DNA of 33,610 nucleotides, from NCBI RefSeq assembly GCF_007120195.1, contig NZ_SKOG01000066.1, forward strand, positions 1 through 33,610. Reading direction: 5' to 3'. Made by a program: the position numbers and the translations under genes. Below the pieces are notes generated by a model. The model was given only the letters and a program-made list of their open reading frames with translations, ran no database searches and was not told the DNA's origin. The stretch comes from Aquisalimonas sp. GTDB lineage: Bacteria; Pseudomonadota; Gammaproteobacteria; Nitrococcales; Aquisalimonadaceae. Below, one piece after another: positions 1 through 10,170 of this stretch (position 1 is the first letter of the stretch; every line of letters begins with the position of its first letter).

Positions 1-34
1 AGCGGTTTCTGCGGCCTTCAGGCGAGGTGCAACG

Positions 35-520
35 ATGAAACTCACCGGTTCCTGCCATTGTGGGGTGGTACGCTTCACCTGCGAGTCCAAGGCCCCCTAC
101 CCGTTCATGCACTGCTATTGCAGCATTTGCCGCAAAACCGCCGGAGGTGGCGGGCATGCCGTCAATCTGCATGCCGACGCCGAGAGCCTCCGTGTGGAGG
201 GGGAAGAGCACATCACGATCTACAGGGCCTTTATCGATCATCCTGAAAGACAGGAGCGCAGCCAGGGTGAACGGCGCTTTTGCAGCCAGTGCGGCAGCGC
301 CCTGTGGGTCTGGGATCCGGGCTGGCCCGAGCTTATCCACCCTTTTGCCTCGGCCATCGACACGCCTCTGAACCCCGCGCCAGACGGCTACCACATCATG
401 TTGGACTCGAAACCGGCCTGGGTGCCGGTGCCCGAGGGTCCGCACGAGCGGCATTTTCCCGGCTATCCGGACGTGTCACTGATGGACTGGCATCGACAGC
501 GGGGGCTGGCCGAGGAGTAA
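35..520 (+). CDS. GFA (glutathione-dependent formaldehyde-activating enzyme/CENP-V) family protein
   Basis: ORF with GSCHCGxVRF, CxCSICRK and FCSQCGSALW Cys motifs typical of the GFA family. Confidence 0.9.
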   Translation: MKLTGSCHCGVVRFTCESKAPYPFMHCYCSICRKTAGGGGHAVNLHADAESLRVEGEEHITIYRAFIDHPERQERSQGERRFCSQCGSALWVWDPGWPELIHPFASAIDTPLNPAPDGYHIMLDSKPAWVPVPEGPHERHFPGYPDVSLMDWHRQRGLAEE

Positions 521-706
521 CCAATAAGACATCCCTTCAGCCGGGGAAGTAGCAAGTTCCATCACAACCGTCAGAACACCCGTGAAACGGTTGGCGACGT
601 CCCGCCCGCGCCCGGAACGGGCTGCAGTCCAAGGCAGGACCGAACCACCAACGTCCGGCCAATGACCAGCGGGGCAGCTCCAGTGTTCGAATCGAATTAC
701 CGCCGT

Positions 707-970
707 TCACGTGGACGATAACCGCGTTTCCGCGCGTGTGCCGCTGTCGAACAGATGCAATGACCAGCCTTGCTGCTCATCGTGGCACAGGATGTAGATG
801 CAACCATCATCGGCGCGCACTTTGAAATAACGCTGCTCGGGGGACAACCAGCGATCCAGGATCTCATGGACCTCGAACCAGCGTCTGCCTAGCCGAAATC
901 GGCGGGGGTGCTCGTCGTTGCGGTAACCCGAGTAGGCTTCAACGGTGATCGCCAACGCAGCCATGGGCAT
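707..970 (-). CDS. conserved hypothetical protein (small, ITVEAYSGYRNDEHPRRFRLG...YFKVRADDG)
   Basis: Intact 87 aa ORF with protein-like composition; resembles widely seen small hypothetical proteins. Confidence 0.6.
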   Translation of the reverse strand: MPMAALAITVEAYSGYRNDEHPRRFRLGRRWFEVHEILDRWLSPEQRYFKVRADDGCIYILCHDEQQGWSLHLFDSGTRAETRLSST

Positions 971-1304
971 TCCCTCCTCCGGCGTACAGGGCGCCAGGCT
1001 GGCGGTGTCGTTGCCGGTGACTCGGCGGTATTGATTCTCCTCCTTCTAAAGATAGGCAACATGAACCCGTTTCTCATGCGCTGAAACGACGACAGTGCAG
1101 CCGCCCGCGCCATTACACGGCTTCGGTTTGCTCCCGCGGCCCGGCGCGCTGTGGCCTCTAGCAGTCGAAACGCCAGTTCCCCAGCGGCCCTGCACACACC
1201 CGGACGCGAGGGTTGTCTTGCAATAGACTTGACGGTCACAGCAATGCGATGCATCCCTGCTCTTGCATCAGCGGATGGTTGGGGAGTCGACTCGGCAGCC
1301 TTCC

Positions 1305-2054
1305 TCAACCTGAATGGCAACCGGCGTTGGCGGAGTCCGTTTCGTCGTACTCGTCGTGGCGCCGCACCCAGTCCATAATCTCCTTCTCGTTGCGACCCTT
1401 CGGCGTAATATCAAGGTAGACGAACGCGCCGATCACTTCCTCGTTACCACGTGCGTAGCACGAGTACGTGTGGAACACGATGCCGTCGTCGTCTTTGTAA
1501 AAGACGCTCAGGCCAGGCAGTTCGTCGATCTGGTACCTGCTGTCCTCGATGAACTGGTAGTTGTAGTAGAACCTCCCGGCCGCCAGCTCCCGCGGCGAGA
1601 CGGAGACGTTGAAGTCGAAGTTGAAATCGCTGCCATAGGAAGACACCCAGCGGGCCGTCCAACCCATGCGCTTCCTGTACGATTCAAGCTTCTCGAGCGG
1701 TGCCCGCGAGACGCGCACGTAGGCCACGTCGTGGTTCTCGAGGTGCACGATCGCACCTTCGGCATGATCGGCTTCCAGGGAGCAACTCGGGCAACCTGCC
1801 TCCCACTCCGGGCCAAACATGAAGTGATGGACAATGAGCTGGCTTCGCCCTCGGAACAGATCAGCCAGCGTTCTCTCACCCTCCGGCGTGTCGAAGACAT
1901 ACGTCTTCTCCACTTTTACCCAGGGCAGTGCCCGCCGTTCGGCGGCAACGATGTCGCGCATGCGCGTGAGCGCCTTCTCGTTCCTGAGGTGCGCCTTGCG
2001 TGCGGCAATCCACTCCTCGCGCGAAACGATCCGGGGACGGTCAGTCGGGTTCAT
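1305..2054 (-). CDS. DUF899 family (thioredoxin-like) protein
   Basis: Intact 249 aa ORF; LIVHHFMFGPEWEAGCPSCSLEAD and WVSSYGSDFNFDFNVS match the DUF899 pattern. Confidence 0.88.
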   Translation of the reverse strand: MNPTDRPRIVSREEWIAARKAHLRNEKALTRMRDIVAAERRALPWVKVEKTYVFDTPEGERTLADLFRGRSQLIVHHFMFGPEWEAGCPSCSLEADHAEGAIVHLENHDVAYVRVSRAPLEKLESYRKRMGWTARWVSSYGSDFNFDFNVSVSPRELAAGRFYYNYQFIEDSRYQIDELPGLSVFYKDDDGIVFHTYSCYARGNEEVIGAFVYLDITPKGRNEKEIMDWVRRHDEYDETDSANAGCHSG

Positions 2055-2349
2055 GATGCACCTCCCTCGATGCGGTGCTATGGCCTTCGACAGTTAGTCG
2101 TCGGGTGGGCGCTGAATTCGACACTTCGGGAGCCCCCAACCGGGTGAGGAAGGTGAGTAAGCGCGTCCATCGGCGTACGTCTTGCGAACCACACCTTCTG
2201 GTGGCCAACCAGGTCTTCGATGAAACGGCGATCAAACCAACCGCGCCAAAGGCGACCAACAACATCCAAGTCTCGCAACCCCCTCGCTCCACTATCCCAA
2301 ACCTTCGCCCCCAAGGCACGCGGGCCTTGATTCAGCCAACCACCTTAAA

Positions 2350-2555
2350 CACTGTTACCCGCGGCAGGCGCTGGCGCTGTTCACCGCCGACGAGACCAAA
2401 CATGGCCTGGGGCACCTATGAGGAGAAGTTCGAGGCCTACGTCGCAACGGTGCGGGGGCTGCTGGAGCTCGAGCGGGACCGGGAGCGGCGGTCGAAGTAC
2501 ATCGACTTCGTCGACATCTACGGGGGGATGACCGACGTCGTGCGCCTTCGGCACG
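2350..2555 (+). pseudogene. frameshifted remnant, possibly Rpn/PD-(D/E)XK transposase-like C-terminal region
   Basis: YPRQALALFTADETK in one frame continues as TYEEKFEAYVATVRGLLELERDRERRSKYIDFVDIYGGMTD in another; no complete ORF. Confidence 0.35.
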
Positions 2556-2830
2556 GTGTGTTTGACGGTGCATTACGCTGGCGCTAATGCCACCCTACGC
2601 GGTCCGATCAGGGTCGTTGGCATGCGCGCTGCGTGCCGGAGCCCCGCAGGTTGGCAGTGTCCTCGACCGAGCCTGCGGTCCGGCATACCCTCTGACCTAT
2701 CGCCCCGTGAGACAATGAAAGCGCGCTCGCCCGCGCCATCTCGACGGCCCTCGATTTGCCCCGCGGATCCGGGGCCAGGGCGGACAGCCGTGCGATGAAC
2801 TCCCGCGGCTCGAGGTCCACAGGCGTGGTG
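2541..2830. repeat. degenerate repeat R1 (direct copy of 24904-25440)
   Basis: tgcgccttcggc..gtttgacggtgcattacgctggcgctaatgccaccctacgcg..gggtcgttggcatgcgcgc and cccgtgagacaatga..gcgctcgcc..gcggacagccgtgcgat..caggcgtggtg are shared with R2. Confidence 0.85.
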
Positions 2831-2853
2831 CGATCAATGTAGGACGCTGTCAA
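2608..2853 (-). pseudogene. IS91-family transposase C-terminal-like fragment
   Basis: IDRTTPVDLEPREFIARLSALAPDPR resembles the IS91-family DGTTHVVFEPLDFIARLAALVP motif; heavily truncated. Confidence 0.6.
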
Positions 2854-2883
2854 TGAGTTCGCCGTTACGAGCGTCCCGTCTCT

Positions 2884-3183
2884 GTGCCCTCCGATCCCGT
2901 TGAGGGCTTCTCGTTAAAAGCGTTGCGCCAGTGGGCCGAGCGGGCTCTGACTCCCGGCCCCCAGGTGACCACCGACGGGGTGCTCGGCTTCGAGGCCCTC
3001 GGCCAGCTCGGGCATACCCACCGCGTCGTGCTGGCACCCCGCGGCAAGGCGGGCTACCGAGATCCCGCCGTTTCGCTGGCTCAACACCGTGCTCGGCAAC
3101 GTGAAGACGGCGCTCAGTGGTACCTACCATACGTTTAGCTTCCGCAAGTACGCCGCTCGCTACGGAGTCTCCCGGATATACTA
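2884..3183 (+). pseudogene. IS1595/ISXO2-like transposase remnant with frameshift
   Basis: FSLKALRQWAERALTPGPQVTTDGVLGFEALGQLGHTHRVVLA in one frame, then IPPFRWLNTVLGNVKTALSGTYHTFSFRKYAARYG in another, matching the end of ISXO2-like transposases. Confidence 0.75.
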
Positions 3184-3285
3184 GCTCCTGGATGTACTAC
3201 ACTGTTCGAGGTACATGTACTAGGCCGTTCGGGGTATATGCAGGCACACACTTAGATAATCCCCACATCACCATACCGATCAGAG

Positions 3286-4857
3286 ATGGACTCGAGGGGA
3301 TGGAGGATGGCCTTGATCGACGAGACGAACGCTTGGCCAGCTCCCATGGAGGGGTCTCACGATACCGCACTCCTCCAAGCACTCATGGATGACTCCGGTC
3401 TGCTGGTAATCGTCGTGGATCGGAATAGCCGAATTCAGCACTTCAATGGCGAATGCCAGCGCGTGACGGGGTTCACGGCCAACGAGGTTATTGGTGAGCC
3501 TGTCGAGACAGTCCTCAGCAACCCCGAGGCGCCATCTGGCACTCCGACCAATCCGCCTTCCGGTGACTCCACCGAAGAACACCCCGGGCTCTTGCTCACA
3601 CGCTCCGGCGCGGGGCGGCCCGTGTGTTGGCGCTACAAGGCATTGCGGGATGAAGCCGGGAGTAGTCACCGCAGTGTGATTATGGGGACATGTATTGACA
3701 CGGGCGTGCAGCCGGCCGCGGAGGAAGGTGCGTTTCGCGATCACCAGATTGCCCAGACCACCATCGACAACGCCCTCGACGGCATCATCACCGTCGACGA
3801 CGCGGGAGTCATTCGCTCAGCGAACCCGGCCGCAGAACAAATATTCGGGTACCAGGCTCCGGAAATGTACGGCCACAATATCAGCATGCTCATGCCGGAG
3901 CCCCATGTTAGCCATCATGATGACTACATCCGTCGCTACCTGGAGACCGGTGAACGCCGGATCATTGGCATCGGCCGTGAGCTCACCGGACGCCATCGCG
4001 ATGGCAGCCTGATCGAGCTGCACCTGGCTATAGCGGAAGGCTTTGCTCATGGGCAACGATACTTTGTCGGCTTCACCCATGACATTGGGCCCCGCAAGCG
4101 GGCGGAACGAGAAGCCCGCCAGCACCTTGCTCAGTTGGCGCGAACCACCCGCATCTATGCCATGGATGCACTGGCCTCGAGTCTTGCCCATGAAATTCGT
4201 CAACCACTCACCGCTGTCTATACGACGGCGCAGGCCTGCCTTATCCTTCTCGACACCGATCAGCAGGAACCGGCTACGCTCAAAGAGTCCCTACGGCAGA
4301 TTACCCGACAAGCGCGCCGCGCCAGCGAAATAACCGACCAACTGCATCATTTCGTGCAGCAAGGGGAAACAAACGAACTGGCCGAACACGACTGCCTGGC
4401 ACTGATAGACGACGTGCTGCTACTGCTGGCGCACAAACTCCACGAGGCGGGCGTATGGCCGGAACGGCATTATAATAACCTCAGCCAATGTGGAACAAAG
4501 ATTAACCGTGTCCTGATCGAGCAGGTAGTGTTCAATCTGATCGACAATGCCATCGATGCCATGCGGGAGACGGCCCCCCCACGGGTGGTTACCGCCGCAG
4601 CCTGTCTCAGTGCTTGCGGCTCATGGTGCGAGATCGAGATCCTGGATACAGGGCCAGGGATTCCCGAAGAACACCTGAGCAAACTGTTCACCCCGTATTT
4701 CACCACCAAGCCCCATGGGACAGGGCAAGGTCTTGCGCTGAGCAAGTCCATCGTCGAGAAACACGGCGGTCAACTGAGCGCACGGAATCCGCCTGCGGGT
4801 GGTGCAGCATTTCGCTTGACTCTGCCACTTGACCAAAAGTGCAGGGGCCATGCGTAA
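3286..4857 (+). CDS. fixL: FixL-like heme-PAS sensor histidine kinase (start may be 3307)
   Basis: FixL PAS signature MPEPHVSHHDDYIRRYLETGERRIIGIGRELTGRHRDGS; H-box SSLAHEIRQPLTAVYT; ATPase motifs FNLIDNAIDAM, DTGPGIPEEHLSKLFTPYFTTK. Confidence 0.88.
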   Translation: MDSRGWRMALIDETNAWPAPMEGSHDTALLQALMDDSGLLVIVVDRNSRIQHFNGECQRVTGFTANEVIGEPVETVLSNPEAPSGTPTNPPSGDSTEEHPGLLLTRSGAGRPVCWRYKALRDEAGSSHRSVIMGTCIDTGVQPAAEEGAFRDHQIAQTTIDNALDGIITVDDAGVIRSANPAAEQIFGYQAPEMYGHNISMLMPEPHVSHHDDYIRRYLETGERRIIGIGRELTGRHRDGSLIELHLAIAEGFAHGQRYFVGFTHDIGPRKRAEREARQHLAQLARTTRIYAMDALASSLAHEIRQPLTAVYTTAQACLILLDTDQQEPATLKESLRQITRQARRASEITDQLHHFVQQGETNELAEHDCLALIDDVLLLLAHKLHEAGVWPERHYNNLSQCGTKINRVLIEQVVFNLIDNAIDAMRETAPPRVVTAAACLSACGSWCEIEILDTGPGIPEEHLSKLFTPYFTTKPHGTGQGLALSKSIVEKHGGQLSARNPPAGGAAFRLTLPLDQKCRGHA

Positions 4858-4981
4858 CTCTATACCGTCTGTATTCATTGTCGATGATGATGTGGCCATT
4901 CCGGAAAGCTTGTCCCTTATCTCTCGGCGCCGGAGTTCATTTACCTCGCGGACATACTCAACCGATAGCCACGTAACGTGA
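4850..4981 (+). pseudogene. truncated FixJ-like response regulator (N-terminus only)
   Basis: MRNSIPSVFIVDDDVAIPESLSLISRR... overlaps the fixL stop by 8 nt, matches the N-terminus of the FixJ at 10511-11134, then ends after 43 aa. Confidence 0.8.
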
Positions 4982-5059
4982 CGCCGATCACGGACAGGCC
5001 ACCCCGAGCCGGCGGATAATTTATGAGCTGGTCAAAGCCTGAGGGTAGGAGCGGCTCAT

Positions 5060-5437
5060 ATGGCGAATCCCGTCGTTTACGTTGTCGAGGACGATGAGGC
5101 CGTACGCAATGCTTTGGCGCTATTGATCTGCTCTCAGGGCTGGGAGGTTCGGGTCTTCGATTCCGCCTCCGCATTCCTTGAAGCGGGGCTGCCTCCGAAA
5201 GAATCTCTCCCATGCCTGCTCCTGGATCTGGACCTTGGCGACATGAACGGCGCCGAGTTGCAGGAATACCTTCAGGCCCAAGAGCACAACCTCCCGACCA
5301 TCGTCGTAACCGCGAAGCCCGATCACTCACTTGCCCGGCGAGCCAGCGACGCGGGCGCCAGAGCCGTGGTGAGCAAACCGTTCGAGGCGACCGATCTGAT
5401 TCGGGAAATCGAGCAGGCTCTACGACCGGCGTCGTGA
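5060..5437 (+). CDS. stand-alone response-regulator receiver domain protein
   Basis: YVVEDDEAVRNALALLI, LLLDLDLGDMNG (phosphoacceptor Asp), VVSKPFEA; no output domain. Confidence 0.88.
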   Translation: MANPVVYVVEDDEAVRNALALLICSQGWEVRVFDSASAFLEAGLPPKESLPCLLLDLDLGDMNGAELQEYLQAQEHNLPTIVVTAKPDHSLARRASDAGARAVVSKPFEATDLIREIEQALRPAS

Positions 5438-5448
5438 GGCCAGCACGG

Positions 5449-6081
5449 TTACTGATCGCTCGACTCCGCGAGGATGGACACCACCTGGTCATCGGTGACC
5501 TGATCGAATTGACGGAAGAACTGGCCCACGGCCTGGAACGTCTGCGGTGTCAGCGGGCAGACCACCTCGTCGGCCTCGGCGCGCAGCCGCTCGCAGGCGT
5601 CCGGCGGCGCCACGCCCACGGCGGCGATTAAACGCGCGGGGCCCTGGGCACGAACGGCTCTCAGTGCGGCAAGCATGGTCGAGCCCGTGGCGATACCATC
5701 ATCCACCACGATGACAATGCGACCGCCGGGATCGATGGCCTCGCGTACCGGGGTATATCTCTGGCGGCGCTCGCGAATGGTCTGCAGCTGCTTTTTCGCC
5801 TCGTGGCGCAGATAGTCTTCGTCGATGCCCATCCGGCGGGCGTGATCGGCCACGTGCACGCTCCCGTCCTCGCTGACCGCCCCTACCGCAAACTCCGGGT
5901 TCCCCGGGGCGCCCAGCTTGTGCGCCAGGACCACGTCCAGCTCGCCGTCCAGTGCCCGGGCGATATACGCCGCCATGGGTGCGGCGCCCCGCGGAATGGC
6001 CAGCACCAGCGGATTCTGCCCCTGATACGCTGCCAGTTCCCGCGCCAGGCTTTCGGCAGCCTCTTCCCGGTCCTTGTACAT
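5449..6081 (-). CDS. phosphoribosyltransferase family protein
   Basis: MYKDREEAAESLARELA.. and PRPP-binding motif IVIVVDDGIATGSTMLAALRAVR; start trimmed to internal Met. Confidence 0.88.
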   Translation of the reverse strand: MYKDREEAAESLARELAAYQGQNPLVLAIPRGAAPMAAYIARALDGELDVVLAHKLGAPGNPEFAVGAVSEDGSVHVADHARRMGIDEDYLRHEAKKQLQTIRERRQRYTPVREAIDPGGRIVIVVDDGIATGSTMLAALRAVRAQGPARLIAAVGVAPPDACERLRAEADEVVCPLTPQTFQAVGQFFRQFDQVTDDQVVSILAESSDQ

Positions 6082-6227
6082 CTCGAAGCCCTCCTCAACA
6101 GCCAGTACTCCACCCGCGAGGCGGTCCCGCAATGCCCTTCGCGGCGTCACTCCATTCAAGCGCCACTGCAGCCACGGTCAACCCATCACGCAGTTGCCAA
6201 GATAGCAAGCGTGCTGGCACCTGTGTT

Positions 6228-6241
6228 TTGATCGAAATCAT
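6228..6241. promoter_or_regulatory. putative FNR/FixK box
   Basis: TTGATCGAAATCAT, 9/10 match to TTGATNNNNATCAA, 28 bp before the nrdJ ATG. Confidence 0.45.
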
Positions 6242-6268
6242 CGAAGCGAGCGACAAACGAGTGCCGCG

Positions 6269-8116
6269 ATGGCTACAAGCGATTGGTTGGAAACCGACAT
6301 CGCCCGCCACATTTGGGCGACCAAGTACCGGTATCAACCTCATGGGCAAGCTGGCGAAGCGGGCATCGAAGCCAGCTGGCGCCGCATTGCCGAGGCGTTA
6401 TCGGCCCCAGAGGCCGACGCCAGCCACTGGTGCACCCGGTTTCAGAAAGCTCTCAAGGGGTTTCGGTTTCTACCGGGTGGGCGCATCCAGGCTGGCGCCG
6501 GAACCGACCGCGACGTAACCCTGTTCAACTGCTTCGTCATGGGTGTCGTCGAGGACGACATGGCGTGCATCTTCAACCACCTCAAGGAAGCGGCCCTGAC
6601 CATGCAGCGCGGCGGCGGGATCGGTTGTGATTTCTCCACCCTGCGCCCTGCGGGAACGGTTGCCCACGGCAGCGGCACGATTGCCTCGGGGCCCGTGTCG
6701 TTCATGCGGATCTGGGACAGCATGTGCGCCACGATCCTGTCCACCGGGGCGCGGCGTGGAGCGATGATGGCAACGCTGCGCTGTGATCACCCGGACATCG
6801 AAACATTCATCGACACCAAGAGCCAAGCTGGGGAGCTGACACGCTTCAACGTCTCCGTGCAGGTGACGGACGCATTCATGGAGGCGGTGGAGAACAACGC
6901 TGACTGGGCCCTGGTATTCCCTGAAGAGGCACTGGACGGCCCGGCTGAGGGAACATGCGTATACCGGCAGTGGACCGGGCAACAACAGCCGGTACCCTGC
7001 CGCATCCTCCGCTGGGTTCCCGCTCGTGAGCTCTGGGAGCGCATCATGCGCGCCACTTACAACTACGCGGAACCCGGCGTGCTCTTCGTTGACAGGGTGA
7101 ACCACTGGAACAATCTCGGCGATCGCGAGCACATCACGGCGACCAACCCCTGTGGTGAAATCCCGCTACCGCCCTATGGCGCCTGTGATCTGGGCTCGAT
7201 CAATCTGACCTGCTTCGTGCGGGCGCCTTTCACCAAGCATGCACGGCTGGATTGGCAAGGACTGGAGGCCATAACCGCCACGGCAACCAGAATGCTGGAC
7301 AACGTGATCGACGTGTCCCGATTCCCGCTCCCCCAACAGGCCGAGCGCGTCCGGGGCGACCGGCGCATCGGCCTCGGGATCACCGGTCTGGGCGATGCCC
7401 TCATCATGCTGGGCCTGCATTACGCCAGCGACGACGCCAGGGCTACCGCGGCCAAGGTGATGCGAACGATCTGCCTGAGCGCCTATGGCACCTCCGTCGA
7501 TCTCGCTCGCACCAAGGGCGCCTTCCTCCAGTTCCACGCGCCGGCCTACCTGGCGCGTCCCTTTGTGCAGGGCCTGCCTGACGATATCCGCGACGGTATC
7601 GCCCGCCATGGCATGCGCAACAGTCATCTCATTGCCATCGCGCCCAGCGGCACCATCAGCCTGCTGGCCGGTAACATCTCCAGCGGCATAGAGCCGGTCT
7701 ACCAGTTCCGACAACAGCGCTGGGTGCTGGACGCCGAGGCGCGCCGCCAGAGCTTCGAACTGACTGACTATGCCTACCGCCTCTGGCGCCAGAGGCATCC
7801 TGACGCCATGCTGCCGGCATATTTCGTGGACGCACTGCAGGTGGAGCCAGAGGCTCATCTCGCCATGGAGGCGGCGCTGCAACCCTGGGTGGACAACGCC
7901 ATATCCAAGACCATCAACGTGCCCCAAGCGTATTCCTTCGAAGCCTTTCGCGATCTCTACAAACGGGCCTATGCGCTGGGCCTGAAGGGCTGTACAACCT
8001 ATCGTGTCAACGCGGTGAGGGGTGCGGTACTGACGCCGTCGGGCGAAGCGTCAGGCGGGGACAGCGACCCGCAGCCCGAGCCACATTGCTGCAACGTCGA
8101 GCGTGAAGCGGATTAA
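6269..8116 (+). CDS. nrdJ: adenosylcobalamin-dependent (class II) ribonucleoside-diphosphate reductase
   Basis: 615 aa; MQRGGGIGCDFSTLRP, NPCGEIPLPPYGACDLGSINLTCF, GIEPVYQF, LKGCTTYR motifs of NrdJ. Confidence 0.92.
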   Translation: MATSDWLETDIARHIWATKYRYQPHGQAGEAGIEASWRRIAEALSAPEADASHWCTRFQKALKGFRFLPGGRIQAGAGTDRDVTLFNCFVMGVVEDDMACIFNHLKEAALTMQRGGGIGCDFSTLRPAGTVAHGSGTIASGPVSFMRIWDSMCATILSTGARRGAMMATLRCDHPDIETFIDTKSQAGELTRFNVSVQVTDAFMEAVENNADWALVFPEEALDGPAEGTCVYRQWTGQQQPVPCRILRWVPARELWERIMRATYNYAEPGVLFVDRVNHWNNLGDREHITATNPCGEIPLPPYGACDLGSINLTCFVRAPFTKHARLDWQGLEAITATATRMLDNVIDVSRFPLPQQAERVRGDRRIGLGITGLGDALIMLGLHYASDDARATAAKVMRTICLSAYGTSVDLARTKGAFLQFHAPAYLARPFVQGLPDDIRDGIARHGMRNSHLIAIAPSGTISLLAGNISSGIEPVYQFRQQRWVLDAEARRQSFELTDYAYRLWRQRHPDAMLPAYFVDALQVEPEAHLAMEAALQPWVDNAISKTINVPQAYSFEAFRDLYKRAYALGLKGCTTYRVNAVRGAVLTPSGEASGGDSDPQPEPHCCNVEREAD

Positions 8117-8277
8117 CCACCAACTGGAGTCCAGTCATGACAGCAGGCCACGAGAAGACGTCATTATTAGTGCGACCGGGAGGCCGCGCTGAACGGCGAT
8201 CTGACGGTGCCCGATGGGGCCAGTGGATTTGCAGGTCCATCCTGCGCCGCGGGAGGAAACCATATTGCAGAGCATGC

Positions 8278-8751
8278 TTACGCGAAGCCCGGCGGATTCC
8301 ACTCGTCCATCATCCGGCGGCGCGCGGCCTCCAGGCGCTCAGACATGAGGCCGGAGAACTTCTTCAGCACCGCATAACCGAACGCCGGATCTTCCTCGCA
8401 ATGCGACAGGACGGCGGCGCCGTCGAATTCCAGGATTTCCGTATTCGTTTCGGCACGGGCCTGGAACGTCCATTCGTATGGCGGGATGAGCCACGACCAG
8501 CCCACGACCTGTCCCTGGCCCAAGCGCTGAATTTCCAGTGAGGGGCCTGAAATCGCTGGGATCTCGATGAGGATCTCACCGCTTAGCACGAGGTAAAACG
8601 CGTCCGCCCCGTCACCTTGACGGAACAACACATTACCTTTCGGGACCAATTGCGTCGTAGCGCAACCGCTTAGGTACTGGATCACCGTTTCATCGAGATC
8701 CGAGAAAAATGAGTGCTGCTGTAGCTGCGCGGTAATGTCGGGGTTCGTCAT
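8278..8751 (-). CDS. stand-alone cyclic nucleotide-binding (cNMP) domain protein, no HTH
   Basis: GNVLFRQGDGADAFYLVLSGEILIE, VVGWSWLIPPYEW; 157 aa; same family as 15663-16133. Confidence 0.85.
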   Translation of the reverse strand: MTNPDITAQLQQHSFFSDLDETVIQYLSGCATTQLVPKGNVLFRQGDGADAFYLVLSGEILIEIPAISGPSLEIQRLGQGQVVGWSWLIPPYEWTFQARAETNTEILEFDGAAVLSHCEEDPAFGYAVLKKFSGLMSERLEAARRRMMDEWNPPGFA

Positions 8752-8787
8752 GGCATGGCTCCTGATTCTACGTGCGTTCTTTCCCGG

Positions 8788-8928
8788 TCAAAGCTCGGCC
8801 CAGTCCACGCAGGCAAGGAGCCGGGAGCGTTGATGCTGGGGTTCATTGCGGGCGATCTCCTCCAGGCAGGCCTCGCACATACCAAAGCGTTGTATCCACT
8901 TGAAGTCGCTCGTCTCCGGCTGCTGCAT
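8788..8928 (-). CDS. small hypothetical protein (46 aa)
   Basis: MQQPETSDFKWIQRFGMCEACLEEIARNEPQHQRSRLLACVDWAEL; lies 36 bp upstream of the CNB gene, same strand; contains CxxC. Confidence 0.35.
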   Translation of the reverse strand: MQQPETSDFKWIQRFGMCEACLEEIARNEPQHQRSRLLACVDWAEL

Positions 8929-8991
8929 CGTCCATCATGGGCGCAGTCCTGCCACAGCGCATTGGTTCCGGGCGCAAGTATCGGTCATGAA

Positions 8992-10146
8992 CTAACTGAC
9001 CCGCCGGTAGCCGCCCACGAGGCCGCGCTTGGACAGCACCAGCTGCCAGAGCTGCACCTGCCGGGCGCGGAACATACCAGCGCAGCTTAGCAGGTAGTAG
9101 CGCCACATGCGGTAGAAGCGGTCGCCGTAGCGGTCCCGGAAGCGCGGCCAGGCGGCCTCGAAGTTCCGGTGCCAAGCCATGAGTGTGTGGTCGTAATCAG
9201 CGCCGAAGTTGTGGAGGTCCTCGATCACGGCCAGATCCTCCGCGGCATCGCTAATCTGCACCAACGCCGGGAGGTCCCCGTTTCGGAAGATGTACTTGTC
9301 GAGCCAGGGGTCTGGTGCGGCGACGCGCTTGTTCTTGCCGATGGTGTGCAGCATGCATAGCCCATCATCACTGAGGCAGCGATGGACGGTTTCCATGAAC
9401 GTGCGGTGATTCTTCCGCCCCACGTGCTCCAAGATGCCGATACCAACGACGCGGTCGAAGGTCTCGTCTAACTCGCGGTAGTCCTGGAACCGAAACTCCA
9501 CGGGCAGTCCCTGGCAGCGCTCGCTGCCCAGCCGCACCTGCTCTTGGGAGATGGTCAGCCCCACGCACTCCACCCCGTAGTGCTCGGCGGCGTATTCCAT
9601 AAAGCTGCCCCAGCCGCAACCGATGTCGAGCACGCGCATGCCCGACTGCAGGGCGAGCTTGCGGCAGATCAAGTCCAGCTTTGCCCCCTGGGCGTCGTCC
9701 AAATTGTCGGCGTTGCGCCAGTAGCCGCTAGTGTAGGTCATGCGCCGGTCCAGCATGGCCTCGTAGAAGTCGTTGCCCAGGTCGTAGTGGGCCTCCCCCA
9801 CCTGCCGGGCGCGGCGAAGGCTCTGGAGGTTGAGCAGTCGCGCGCGCAGGGAGTGGAAAATCAGCCGCAGCGGTTGGAACTGTTCCTGGATCCCGGACCG
9901 CAGCAGGCGGTAGAAGAACTCGTCCAGCTGTTCAACATCCCAGTCGCCGTCCATGTACGCTTCACCCAGCCCGAGGTTGCCGTAGGCCAGGGCGCGCTCG
10001 GGGGCGTTGTCGGCGTGGAGCTGGATGTCCCAGGGGCGGTCACCGTTGACGCGGATGTCCGCCCGTTCCAGCAGGTCTTGCATGAGAGGGTCCAGGCCAC
10101 TGCCGTGACGTTGTGGGCGCAGCCGTGTACTGGTGTTGACTGCCAT
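8992..10146 (-). CDS. cfa: cyclopropane-fatty-acyl-phospholipid synthase
   Basis: AHYDLGNDFYEAMLDRRMTYTSGYW, VLDIGCGWGSFMEYAAEHYGVECVGLTIS, HTIGKNK; start set at MAVNTSTRLRPQ. Confidence 0.93.
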   Translation of the reverse strand: MAVNTSTRLRPQRHGSGLDPLMQDLLERADIRVNGDRPWDIQLHADNAPERALAYGNLGLGEAYMDGDWDVEQLDEFFYRLLRSGIQEQFQPLRLIFHSLRARLLNLQSLRRARQVGEAHYDLGNDFYEAMLDRRMTYTSGYWRNADNLDDAQGAKLDLICRKLALQSGMRVLDIGCGWGSFMEYAAEHYGVECVGLTISQEQVRLGSERCQGLPVEFRFQDYRELDETFDRVVGIGILEHVGRKNHRTFMETVHRCLSDDGLCMLHTIGKNKRVAAPDPWLDKYIFRNGDLPALVQISDAAEDLAVIEDLHNFGADYDHTLMAWHRNFEAAWPRFRDRYGDRFYRMWRYYLLSCAGMFRARQVQLWQLVLSKRGLVGGYRRVS

Positions 10147-10170
10147 GGCAACCTCCAATGTATGAGGCTT

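Noticed and set aside
4930-4965. PEFIYLADILNR* in another frame after the truncated fixJ, vaguely like an IS66-type transposase C-terminus that could explain the truncation
   Set aside because: Too short to support a family call
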